A stretch of DNA of 64,000 nt, taken from assembly GCF_016722925.1 (NCBI RefSeq), contig NZ_JAEQNC010000005.1, forward strand, positions 352,840 through 416,839, given 5' to 3'. Source of the DNA: Phytoamicus setariae. GTDB lineage: Bacteria > Pseudomonadota > Alphaproteobacteria > Rhizobiales > Rhizobiaceae. The notes under the pieces were generated by a model, which did no database searches, had not been told where the DNA came from, and saw nothing but the letters and a program-made list of their open reading frames with translations. The first letter of the stretch is position 1. The number at the start of each line of letters is the position of its first letter. Made by a program: the position numbers and the translations under genes. Below are positions 35,688 to 43,668 of this stretch, in pieces.

Positions 35688-36419
35688 ATGGCACGCAGCA
35701 CGGAACGACTCGATGCACTTGCGGCGCTGATTGGCGAACGCGGCGTCGTTCACCTCAAGGACGCAGCCAGGGCGCTGGGCGTTTCCGAAATGACCATCCG
35801 CCGTGACATATCCGGCGAGGCTGACCGCTTCGCCTACCTTGGCGGGCACATCATGCCTGCCCAGGCCGTCGAGCCCGAACAGCCCTATGAACTGTCGATC
35901 GCGTCCGACAAGCATGCGCAGGCCAAGCGCCAGGCCTGCACGCATGCGCTGGATCACCTTCGCGCCGAGGATACGATTTTCGTCGATTGCGGCTCGACGC
36001 TGATGCATCTGGCCGACATGCTGCCGGACTCGATGCCACTGACGGTGGCTTGCTATGCCCTCAACATCGCCGAAAAAATCGCCGCCAAGCCGAACATGCG
36101 GCTGATCATGCTGGGTGGGTTCTATCACCCCGCCTCGGCTTCGTTTTCCGGCGCCTTTGCGCTGGAGCTGCTCGATCAACTGGGCGTCAACACCGCATTC
36201 CTGTCGGCGGCGGGACTGGACGAAGAGCGCGGCGCAACCTGCGTGCATTTCCACGAGGCGGAGATAAAGCGCAAGGCCATGGCCGTCTCCCGTAAAAAGG
36301 TACTTGTGCTCGACACCAGCAAGATCGGCCGCATCCGCCCCGCCTTCTTTGCCAAGACAGAGGAATTCGACGCGATCTATACCGAAGACGGCGCCTGGCA
36401 GCCTGAAGATCTCGGCTAG
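35688..36419 (+). CDS. DeoR/GlpR family regulator of the deoC operon
   Basis: A 243-residue DeoR-family repressor: N-terminal winged helix (about residues 5-58, with LKDAARALGVSEMTIRRDIS) and a C-terminal DeoRC sensor with FVDCGSTLMHLA (about residue 85) and LDTSKIG near the end. The ATG at 35688 is chosen since GGAGG at 35674-35678 is nine bases upstream; an ATG at 35679 abuts it. It sits 129 bp upstream of deoC on the same strand, and shared TTGTTAT elements occur before both, so it probably represses itself and deoC-aldh. Deoxyribose-5-phosphate is the likely effector by analogy with DeoR. Confidence 0.88.
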   Translation: MARSTERLDALAALIGERGVVHLKDAARALGVSEMTIRRDISGEADRFAYLGGHIMPAQAVEPEQPYELSIASDKHAQAKRQACTHALDHLRAEDTIFVDCGSTLMHLADMLPDSMPLTVACYALNIAEKIAAKPNMRLIMLGGFYHPASASFSGAFALELLDQLGVNTAFLSAAGLDEERGATCVHFHEAEIKRKAMAVSRKKVLVLDTSKIGRIRPAFFAKTEEFDAIYTEDGAWQPEDLG

Positions 36420-36484
36420 TGCCGCATTGACGCCTTTGTCCACGACGAGAATGTCGCTTGACGGATCACCGTTTTGGTGCAAAA

Positions 36485-36513
36485 ATAACAACAATCTGAT
36501 AAAATGATAACAA
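36485..36513. promoter_or_regulatory. Paired ATAACAA elements before deoC
   Basis: ATAACAA occurs at 36485-36491 (continuing as ATAACAACAA) and again at 36507-36513, 22 bp apart or two helical turns. The reverse complement TTGTTAT occurs before the adjacent deoR gene. The second copy covers the ATG at 36504, which supports a downstream deoC start. Confidence 0.45.
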
Positions 36514-36548
36514 ACACTGTTCCGCTCGAACAGGGCCGGGAGGCTGAC

Positions 36549-37544
36549 GTGGACAAGACTGCAATCGACAACCCAGCGCACACCGCCAATCACGGCTGGC
36601 CGCGCAATCCCGGCATGGAGCTCGATCTCGGCTGGGTGATGGACCAACGGGTCAATCTCTCTGCCGGCGAACGCCGCGTGGCGACGCTACCCGGCCGCCG
36701 CACGGTCAAGAAGGATGCGCAGGCCGCCTGGCTGCTGAAGGCGCTGACCTGCATCGACCTGACGACGCTGAACGGCGACGATACGGCCGGACGCGTCAAG
36801 CGTCTCTGTGCCAAGGCCGCCAATCCGGTTCGCCCCGACATTCTCGAAGCGCTCGGCATGGGCAACCGCAGGATCACCACCGGCGCAGTCTGCGTCTATC
36901 ACCGCTTTGTTTCGACCGCTGTCGAGGCGCTGGACGGCACCGGCATTCCGGTCGCCGCTGTCTCCACCGGCTTTCCCGCTGGCCTTTCGCCGCATGCGAC
37001 CAAGCTGAAGGAGATCGAAGCATCGGTCGCCGATGGCGCGAAAGAAATCGATATCGTCATCACCCGCGAGCATGTGCTGACCGGCAACTGGGAAGCGCTG
37101 TACAAGGAAATGCAGGAATATCGCGCCGCCTGCGGCGAGGCCCATGTCAAGGCGATCCTGGCGACCGGCGACCTCAAGACGCTGCGCAACGTGGCGCGCG
37201 CTTCGCTCGTCTGCATGATGGCCGGCGCCGATTTCATCAAGACCTCGACCGGCAAGGAAGGCGTCAACGCCACCCTGCTCGTCACCCTGATCATGATCCG
37301 CATGATCCGCGAATACGAGGAACGCACCGGCTTCAAGGTTGGGTACAAGCCTGCCGGCGGCATTTCGACCGCCAAGGACGTGCTGAACTACCAGTTCCTG
37401 ATGAAGGACGAGCTGGGCCGCGAATGGCTGGAGCCGGATCTTTTCCGCATCGGCGCTTCGAGCCTGCTCGCCGACATCGAGCGCCAGCTCGAGCATCACG
37501 TGACAGGAGCCTACTCCTCCTTCGCCAGACACCCGATTGGATGA
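36549..37544 (+). CDS. deoC: Deoxyribose-phosphate aldolase
   Basis: A 331-residue class I DeoC that cleaves 2-deoxyribose-5-phosphate to acetaldehyde and glyceraldehyde-3-phosphate. The Schiff-base Lys is in ADFIKTSTGKEG, with a second active-site Lys in VGYKPAGGIST, and the ITREHVLTGNW segment is typical of long proteobacterial forms. I favour the GTG at 36549: GGGAGG at 36538-36543 is ideally spaced, while the in-frame ATG at 36504 has no ribosome-binding site and lies in a repeated operator-like motif. The stop overlaps the next start (ATGA), linking it to the aldehyde dehydrogenase. Confidence 0.9.
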   Translation: MDKTAIDNPAHTANHGWPRNPGMELDLGWVMDQRVNLSAGERRVATLPGRRTVKKDAQAAWLLKALTCIDLTTLNGDDTAGRVKRLCAKAANPVRPDILEALGMGNRRITTGAVCVYHRFVSTAVEALDGTGIPVAAVSTGFPAGLSPHATKLKEIEASVADGAKEIDIVITREHVLTGNWEALYKEMQEYRAACGEAHVKAILATGDLKTLRNVARASLVCMMAGADFIKTSTGKEGVNATLLVTLIMIRMIREYEERTGFKVGYKPAGGISTAKDVLNYQFLMKDELGREWLEPDLFRIGASSLLADIERQLEHHVTGAYSSFARHPIG

Positions 37545-39934
37545 TGACCATGTCAGTAGCAACCTATTTCGACCAGATGTCATACGGACCCGCACCCGAA
37601 GCCGATACCGAAGCCCGCGACTGGCTGAAGCGCTACGGCGCCTCCTTCGGCCATTTCATCAACGGCGATTTCCGCCCGTCGACGTCGGCCAAGACCTTTG
37701 TCACTCATGAGCCGGCCACCGGCGCGCAACTGGCGACCCTTGCCATCGGCTCTGCCGAAGACGTCGATCTGGCTGTCGCTGCCGCCCGCAAGGCGCAAGG
37801 CCCATGGTCCAAGCTTTCCGGCCACCAGCGCGCCCGCCACCTCTATGCGCTTGCCCGCATGATCCAGCGGCACGGCCGCCTGCTCGCCGTCGTCGAAGCA
37901 ATCGACAACGGCAAGCCGGTGCGCGAAACCCGCGACATCGACATCCCGCTCGCCGCCCGCCACTTCTATCATCATGCCGGTTGGGCGCAGCTGCAGGAAA
38001 CCGAGTTTTCCGACCACAATCCCGTCGGCGTCGTCGGCCAGATCATCCCGTGGAATTTTCCGCTGCTGATGCTTGCCTGGAAGGTCGCACCTGCTCTGGC
38101 GCTCGGCAACACGGTGGTGCTGAAGCCCGCCGAATTCACCTCGCTGACGGCGCTGCTGTTTGCCGAGCTTGCCGCCGCTGCCGGCCTGCCGCCGGGTGTT
38201 CTCAACGTCATCACCGGCGAAGGCGAGACCGGCGCGCTGGTTGTCGACCATCCGGGCATCGACAAGATCGCCTTTACCGGCTCGACGGAAGTCGGTCGCA
38301 TCATCCGCGAAAAGACCGCCGGCTCTGGCAAGTCGCTGACGCTCGAACTCGGCGGCAAATCACCCTTCATCGTCTTCGATGACGCCGATATCGATGGCGC
38401 GGTCGAAGGCGTGGTCGATGCCATCTGGTTCAACCAGGGCCAGGTCTGCTGCGCCGGTTCCCGGGTGCTCGTCCAGGAAGGTATAGCACCCAAATTCCAC
38501 GCTCGCCTCCGCCGCCGCATGCAGACGCTGCGTGTTGGCCATCCGCTGGACAAGGCGATCGACATGGGCGCCATCGTCGCGCCCGTGCAGCTGAAACGCA
38601 TCGAGGCGTTGGTCAACCAGGGTGTGAGCGAAGGCGCCGAGCTCTATCAGAGCGACATCGAACTGCCCAAGGTCGGCTCCTATTACAAGCCGACGCTGCT
38701 CGCCAATGTACAGCCGACCTCGATCGTCGCCACCGAGGAAATCTTCGGACCGGTCGCCGTGTCCATGACCTTCCGCACGCCGGAAGAAGCTGTACAGCTC
38801 GCCAATCACACCCGTTACGGCTTGGCCGCATCGGTCTGGAGCGAGACGATCGGGCTTGCGCTGCATGTTGCAGCCAAGCTGCAGGCCGGCGTCGTCTGGG
38901 TCAATGCCACCAATCTCTTCGATGCGTCTGCCGGGTTCGGCGGCAAAAAGGAATCCGGCTTCGGCCGCGAGGGCGGCAAAGAGGGCGCCTATGAATATCT
39001 CAAGCCGAAGGCCTGGGCCAACTTGAAGCCGCGCGCAGAGATAGCGGCGCCGCAGCTCAAGACCACTGCCGGCGATTTCGCCGCACCGCTGATTGACCGC
39101 ACGGCCAAGCTCTATGTCGGCGGCAAGCAGGCACGGCCCGATGGCAATTACTCCCGTCCGATCCTGTCACCCAAGGGCAAGGTCGTCGGCGAAGTTGGCG
39201 AGGGCAACCGCAAGGACATCCGCAACGCGGTGGCCGCAGCACAGGCTGCCTCAAGCTGGGCGGGTGCGACGGCGCACAACCGCGCCCAGATCCTCTATTA
39301 CATTGCCGAAAACCTGGCGTCCCGTGAGGACGAATTCGCCGCCCGCATCATGGCACAGACTGGCCGTTCGGCATCCTCATCCAAGGCTGAAGTCGACATG
39401 TCGATTTCGCGCCTCTTCACCTATGGCGCCTGGGCCGACAAATATGAAGGCCTCGTCCACACACCACCGCTGCGCGGTGTGGCGCTGGCGCTGCCTGAGC
39501 CGCAGGGCGTCGTCGGGGTGATCTGCCCGCCGGAAGCGCCGCTGCTCGGCTTCATCAGCCTTGTCGCGCCGCTGATCGCGGTCGGCAACCGCGTCGTTGC
39601 CGTCCCCAGCGAGCCTTATCCGCTGTCGGCCACGGATTTCTACACCGTGCTGGAAACGTCAGACGTTCCGGGCGGCGTGCTCAACATCGTCACCGGCTCG
39701 GCGGTGGAACTCGGCAAGGCGCTTGCCAGCCACAACGATGTCGACGCGCTCTGGGCCTTCGGCTCGCCGGCCCTGTCTGCCATGGCAGAAAAGGCTTCGA
39801 CCGGCAATCTCAAGCGCGTCTTTACCGACTATGGCAAGGCGTTCGACTGGATGGATCCCGTCCAAGGCGAAGGCCCGCTGTTCCTGCGTCGGGCTACGGA
39901 CGTGAAGAATGTCTGGATTCCCTACGGGGAGTGA
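37541..39934 (+). CDS. ALDH16-type aldehyde dehydrogenase with C-terminal pseudo-ALDH domain
   Basis: A 797-residue protein with two ALDH-like halves. The first (about residues 25-500) is complete: IPWNFPLLMLAWKVAPALA, FTGSTEVG, TLELGGKSP with the general base Glu, and NQGQVCCAG with the nucleophile at Cys303 or Cys304. The second (about 520-797) begins KLYVGGKQARPDGNYSR, shows NAD-fold fragments (VIGVI..PPEAPL-like region) but has no FTGS, ELGGK or catalytic Cys and is shorter. This is the ALDH16 layout, where the second half is structural. Coupled to deoC, it could oxidise the acetaldehyde product. ATGs at 37541, 37544 and 37550 compete; 37541 gives ATGA overlap. Confidence 0.9.
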   Translation: MMTMSVATYFDQMSYGPAPEADTEARDWLKRYGASFGHFINGDFRPSTSAKTFVTHEPATGAQLATLAIGSAEDVDLAVAAARKAQGPWSKLSGHQRARHLYALARMIQRHGRLLAVVEAIDNGKPVRETRDIDIPLAARHFYHHAGWAQLQETEFSDHNPVGVVGQIIPWNFPLLMLAWKVAPALALGNTVVLKPAEFTSLTALLFAELAAAAGLPPGVLNVITGEGETGALVVDHPGIDKIAFTGSTEVGRIIREKTAGSGKSLTLELGGKSPFIVFDDADIDGAVEGVVDAIWFNQGQVCCAGSRVLVQEGIAPKFHARLRRRMQTLRVGHPLDKAIDMGAIVAPVQLKRIEALVNQGVSEGAELYQSDIELPKVGSYYKPTLLANVQPTSIVATEEIFGPVAVSMTFRTPEEAVQLANHTRYGLAASVWSETIGLALHVAAKLQAGVVWVNATNLFDASAGFGGKKESGFGREGGKEGAYEYLKPKAWANLKPRAEIAAPQLKTTAGDFAAPLIDRTAKLYVGGKQARPDGNYSRPILSPKGKVVGEVGEGNRKDIRNAVAAAQAASSWAGATAHNRAQILYYIAENLASREDEFAARIMAQTGRSASSSKAEVDMSISRLFTYGAWADKYEGLVHTPPLRGVALALPEPQGVVGVICPPEAPLLGFISLVAPLIAVGNRVVAVPSEPYPLSATDFYTVLETSDVPGGVLNIVTGSAVELGKALASHNDVDALWAFGSPALSAMAEKASTGNLKRVFTDYGKAFDWMDPVQGEGPLFLRRATDVKNVWIPYGE

Positions 39935-40251
39935 GGGGTAGAGGCTCACCTCTTACCCCTCACCAACTTCGGCCAGGGGTTCACTGCGTTCACCCGGCCT
40001 TCGTATCCTCTCCCACAAGGGGAGAGGTAGATCGCGGGCATCGCCGCAAGCCTCCTCTTCTCCCCATCGGGGAGAAGGTGGCCCGAAGGGTCGGATGAGG
40101 GGGCCAGCTCGGCGGTTGCCGCTCCCCTCATCGCCTCGCAAAGCTCGGCACTTCTCCCCGCTGGGGAGAAGAGGGAGCAAGCTGTACACTCATCTGTTCA
40201 AAGGAACGCCAGTTTCCTGGTATGCCAGGCAGGGCAGTAGGGCAATTGCCG
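39935..40251. other. Convergent intergenic region filled by palindromic repeats (317 bp)
   Basis: Between the ends of the ALDH16 and ScfR genes. It is almost wholly made of the repeat block described separately, followed by about 60 bp without recognisable structure. Open frames across it on the minus strand are low-complexity products of the repeat and are not genes. Confidence 0.7.
39948..40190. repeat. Cluster of short palindromic intergenic repeats
   Basis: Three related palindromes are embedded: CCTCTCCC (40007-40014) / GGGAGAGG (40020-40027); CTTCTCCCC / GGGGAGAAG (40057-40077); and CTTCTCCCC / GGGGAGAAG (40151-40171). CCCCTCA-type and GGATGAGGGG flanks and CCTCACC ends recur. Such CTTCTCCCC...GGGGAGAAG elements are dispersed in rhizobial intergenic DNA. 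Here they lie between convergent genes and may act as bidirectional terminators or RNA-stability elements. Confidence 0.75.
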
Positions 40252-41670
40252 TCAATTCTCCTTCAGCCCATAAGGCAGCACGGCCCGCTTCTCATGGTCG
40301 ATCACCAGCCTGCCCTTGAGCGGCGGCATGGCGCGGCTGGCGCATTTCGTTCGCTCGCAGATGCGGCAGGAGATGCCGATCGGGTCGAAGGCGGCGCGGT
40401 TTCCCAGATCCATATCGTCGGCATAGACGAAATTGTCGGCATAGGAGACCTCGCAGCCGAGCGCCAAGGCATGGTGCTGCTGGGATTGGCGAAAGCCGCG
40501 CCCGCCCTTTGACACCTGCATCGAAAGACAGAGATAGCGTGCGCCATCGGGGGTTTCGGCGAGCTGGCGGTTGATGCGGCCCGGCATCTCGAAGGCCTGA
40601 TGTGCGTTCCACAGCGGACAGGCCGCGCCGAAGCGGGCAAACTGCAGCTTGGCGGCGCTGTGGCGCTTGGTGATGTTGCCGGCGCGGTCGAGGCGAGCAA
40701 AGAAGATCGGCACCCCCTTCATACCCGGCCGTTGCAATGTCGACAGCCGGTGGCAGACCTGCTCCAGGCTTGCGCCGAATCGTGCCGACAGCAGATCGAG
40801 ATCATGGCGCACGTCGCGGGCGGTATCCATGAATCGACGATAGGGCAGGATCAGCGCCCCGGCGAAATAATTGTGCAGCCCGATGCGGCAGACCTCATAG
40901 GCTTCCCTTGTGCGAAAACCGGCATTGCTGGCGATCTGGTCCACAAGCTCGCCCGCATGCAACTGGGCAATCTGCAGCGCGATCTGGAAATCGCGTGTCG
41001 GTGCCGGCAGATAGGCGTTGAGCATCAAGACGCGCGCCTGATGGTCGTAAGAGCGGATGATATCGTCGTCGCTGACATTTCTAACGATCCGCACGCCGTG
41101 CTGGCGCTCGAGATAGGCGGACAGCACAGCACTCGGATCGTTGTCGCCGATGCCGATCTCTTCCGCCAGCTTCTCGGCCATCGTATCCAGTTCATGGATA
41201 TAGTTGTCGACGAAGTGAAAGAAGTCGCGCACCTCCTCGTAGGGCGTATTTTCCGTCAGCCCCGCGCCGCGTCCAAGCGTGTCGTCGATACTGGCGAGTT
41301 GTTCGGAATTATGCCGGTAGGCCTGGTGCGCCGCGATCAACGCATGCGCAATGCCGGGCGCATTCTGCGCCACGAGCTTCAGTTCTTGCAGGCTCGGCGA
41401 ATAGGAATCGAACAGCGGATCCGTCAGCGCTTCGGAAAGCGCCGAGATCAGCCGATCACCCTCGCCGCCTGACAATTCGGAGAGATCGATCTTGAATTTC
41501 TCCGCAAGCGCCAGCAGCACCGCTGCCGAAACTGGACGTTGATTGTTCTCGATCTGGTTGAGGTAGGAGATCGAAATGCCGATCCGCTCGGCGAATTGCG
41601 CCTGCGTGGCGCGGTTTTCCTGCCGGAGATCACGGACCTTGCGGCCGATATAGAGCTTACCGATAGCCAT
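40252..41670 (-). CDS. Short-chain fatty acyl-CoA regulator (ScfR/PccR family)
   Basis: A 472-residue regulator: an N-terminal Xre-type helix-turn-helix (about residues 10-65, TQAQFAERIGISISYLNQIE), an IrrE/DUF955-like middle (about 165-290) and a C-terminal ScfR/DUF2083 domain with clustered cysteines (SCRICERTKCASRAMPPL). Members sense acyl-CoA: PccR of Rhodobacter controls propionyl-CoA carboxylase, others control isocitrate lyase or ethylmalonyl-CoA genes. Divergence from pccB here makes propionyl-CoA or a related CoA the likely signal. The start codon is directly abutted by tandem TTGCGAAG repeats, which suggests autoregulation and leaves GAAG as the only possible ribosome-binding site. 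Confidence 0.9.
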   Translation of the reverse strand: MAIGKLYIGRKVRDLRQENRATQAQFAERIGISISYLNQIENNQRPVSAAVLLALAEKFKIDLSELSGGEGDRLISALSEALTDPLFDSYSPSLQELKLVAQNAPGIAHALIAAHQAYRHNSEQLASIDDTLGRGAGLTENTPYEEVRDFFHFVDNYIHELDTMAEKLAEEIGIGDNDPSAVLSAYLERQHGVRIVRNVSDDDIIRSYDHQARVLMLNAYLPAPTRDFQIALQIAQLHAGELVDQIASNAGFRTREAYEVCRIGLHNYFAGALILPYRRFMDTARDVRHDLDLLSARFGASLEQVCHRLSTLQRPGMKGVPIFFARLDRAGNITKRHSAAKLQFARFGAACPLWNAHQAFEMPGRINRQLAETPDGARYLCLSMQVSKGGRGFRQSQQHHALALGCEVSYADNFVYADDMDLGNRAAFDPIGISCRICERTKCASRAMPPLKGRLVIDHEKRAVLPYGLKEN

Positions 41671-41688
41671 CTTCGCAACTTCGCAAAA
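41671..41688. promoter_or_regulatory. Tandem repeat operator candidate at scfR/pccB
   Basis: Plus-strand CTTCGCAACTTCGCAAAA reads on the minus strand as TTTTGCGAAGTTGCGAAG, two TTGCGAAG units ending exactly at the scfR ATG. The unit resembles the TTTGCAAA-type motif remembered for PccR. It lies 128 bp before pccB, so it may serve both genes, but steric overlap with the scfR start argues mainly for autoregulation. Confidence 0.5.
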
Positions 41689-41815
41689 TTCATTGGTCGT
41701 CTATGTAAATAACACACATTCGCCTATTCAACAGTTCTTTTCGCCCGTGATCGGGGTTACAACCTGAACCATCCGATGCGGCCGTAAAGCCGCTGTTTTG
41801 CATGGGCGGAAACAA

Positions 41816-43348
41816 ATGCGAGAAATCCTCGAGCAACTCGAATCCCGGCGCGCCGCGGCGCGCCTTGGCGGCGGCCAGACCCGCATCGACACTCAGCATG
41901 CCAAAGGCAAGCTGACGGCGCGCGAACGACTTGACGTGCTGCTCGACGAGGGCTCGTTTGAAGAATACGACATGTATGTCACCCACCGCGCAACCGATTT
42001 CGGCATGGCAGAAACAAAGGTGCCGGGCGATGGCGTGGTGACCGGCTGGGGCACGATCAACGGCCGCCTCGTCTATGTCTTCTCCCAGGACTTTACCGTT
42101 CTCGGCGGCTCGCTTTCGGAAACCCACGCGCAGAAAATCTGCAAGATCATGGATATGGCCGCCCGCAATGGCGCCCCGGTGATCGGGCTCAACGATTCCG
42201 GCGGCGCCCGCATTCAGGAAGGCGTCGCATCGCTTGCAGGTTACGCCGAGGTCTTCCGCCGCAATGCCGAAGTCTCTGGCGTCGTGCCGCAGATCTCGGT
42301 GATCATGGGCCCCTGCGCCGGCGGCGCGGTCTATTCCCCCGCCATGACCGACTTCATCTTCATGGTGCGCGATAGCTCCTACATGTTCGTGACAGGCCCG
42401 GATGTCGTCAAAACCGTCACCAACGAGATCGTCACGGCCGAGGATCTCGGCGGGGCCAAAACGCACACGACAAAATCCTCGGTCGCCGACGGCGCTTTCG
42501 ACAATGACATCGAAGCGCTGCTGAAAGTCCGCGACCTGTTCGATTTCCTGCCGCTCAACAATCGCGAGCAGGCTCCGGTGCGACCGTTCTTCGACGATCC
42601 GGATCGGCTTGAGGCACGCCTCGACAGCCTGATCCCTGACAGTGCCAACAAGCCCTACGACATGCGCGAGTTGATCCTCGCCATCGCTGATGAAGGCGAA
42701 TTCCACGAAATCGCGCAGGCCTTTGCAGGCAACATCCTCACCGGCTTCATCCGGCTGGAAGGCCAGACGGTCGGCGTCGTCGCCAACCAGCCGATGGTGC
42801 TAGCCGGCTGCCTCGATATCGATGCCTCGCGCAAGGCCGCAAAGTTCGTCCGCTTCTGCGATGCCTTCAACATTCCGCTGCTGACGCTGGTCGACGTGCC
42901 GGGCTTCCTGCCGGGAACATCGCAGGAATACGGCGGCATCATCAAGCATGGCGCCAAGCTGTTGTTCGCCTATAGCCAGGCCACGGTGCCGATGGTGACG
43001 CTGATCACCCGCAAGGCCTATGGCGGCGCCTATGACGTCATGGCCTCCAAGCACATCGGTGCCGATGTCAACTATGCTTGGCCGACGGCTGAAATCGCTG
43101 TGATGGGCGCCAAGGGCGCCACCGAGATCCTCTACCGCTCCGAACTCAAGGATCCGGAAAAGATCGCCGCCCGCACAAAGGAATATGAGGACCGCTTCGC
43201 CAACCCCTTCGTCGCGGCCGAACGCGGCTTCATCGACGAGGTGATCTGGCCGCATTCCTCGCGCAAACGCCTTGCCCGGGCCTTCGCCATGCTCCGCTCG
43301 AAGAAGCAGGACAGCCACTGGCGCAAGCACGACACGATGCCTCTGTGA
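41816..43348 (+). CDS. pccB: Propionyl-CoA carboxylase beta subunit
   Basis: A 510-residue carboxyltransferase that transfers CO2 from biotin on PccA to propionyl-CoA, giving (S)-methylmalonyl-CoA. The N-terminal crotonase-like half includes [13 protein letters not shown] and [14 protein letters not shown], and the C-terminal half has [18 protein letters not shown] and [11 protein letters not shown], together the acyl-CoA and biotin oxyanion sites. ATG 41816 is preceded by GGGCGGA; an upstream in-frame ATG at 41798 is not conserved. The small membrane-protein gene follows within nine bases. Confidence 0.96.
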   Translation: MREILEQLESRRAAARLGGGQTRIDTQHAKGKLTARERLDVLLDEGSFEEYDMYVTHRATDFGMAETKVPGDGVVTGWGTINGRLVYVFSQDFTVLGGSLSETHAQKICKIMDMAARNGAPVIGLNDSGGARIQEGVASLAGYAEVFRRNAEVSGVVPQISVIMGPCAGGAVYSPAMTDFIFMVRDSSYMFVTGPDVVKTVTNEIVTAEDLGGAKTHTTKSSVADGAFDNDIEALLKVRDLFDFLPLNNREQAPVRPFFDDPDRLEARLDSLIPDSANKPYDMRELILAIADEGEFHEIAQAFAGNILTGFIRLEGQTVGVVANQPMVLAGCLDIDASRKAAKFVRFCDAFNIPLLTLVDVPGFLPGTSQEYGGIIKHGAKLLFAYSQATVPMVTLITRKAYGGAYDVMASKHIGADVNYAWPTAEIAVMGAKGATEILYRSELKDPEKIAARTKEYEDRFANPFVAAERGFIDEVIWPHSSRKRLARAFAMLRSKKQDSHWRKHDTMPL

Positions 43349-43356
43349 GACCCGAG

Positions 43357-43668
43357 ATGGCCGCCGCCAAACCTGAAATGACTCCAGAGGCCGCCAAGCG
43401 CGACCATTGGCAGATGCTCAAATTCATGGGCATCAACGCCATCGCCGGGGTGATTATCGGTTGCGCGGCGGCGGCACTCATCATCGCGTTCAATATCGGT
43501 GGCATCGGCACGTTGATCGCCCATGCACGAAATCCGATCCTGCCGATCCTGCTTATTGCCTTCCCAATGGCGCTCCTGTTCGGCGGCGCGGTGACCGCGT
43601 CCGCGATCTGGCTGATGCCGTATGAATCAAAATTCGCGCCGAGGCGCGAGAAGGACCAAGATGATTAA
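43357..43668 (+). CDS. Small two-helix membrane protein embedded in the pcc operon
   Basis: A 103-residue protein (a GTG at 43345 overlapping the pccB stop is an alternative start giving 107). After a polar N-terminal 20 residues come two predicted membrane helices, about residues 25-50 (INAIAGVIIGCAAAALIIAF) and 63-88 (PILPILLIAFPMALLFGGAV), and a charged tail [12 protein letters not shown] recognise no characterised family; proteins of this kind seem to recur at this site in rhizobia. Its stop overlaps the pccA start by eight bases, so it is translated within the operon. A role in anchoring or in propionate entry is speculative. Confidence 0.75.
   Translation: MAAAKPEMTPEAAKRDHWQMLKFMGINAIAGVIIGCAAAALIIAFNIGGIGTLIAHARNPILPILLIAFPMALLFGGAVTASAIWLMPYESKFAPRREKDQDD

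Noticed and set aside
39946..40189. Minus-strand frames of 61-78 codons over the repeat block
   Set aside because: The peptides (PSPRWGE- and LPLWER-like) are well known translation products of this repeat type and not proteins.
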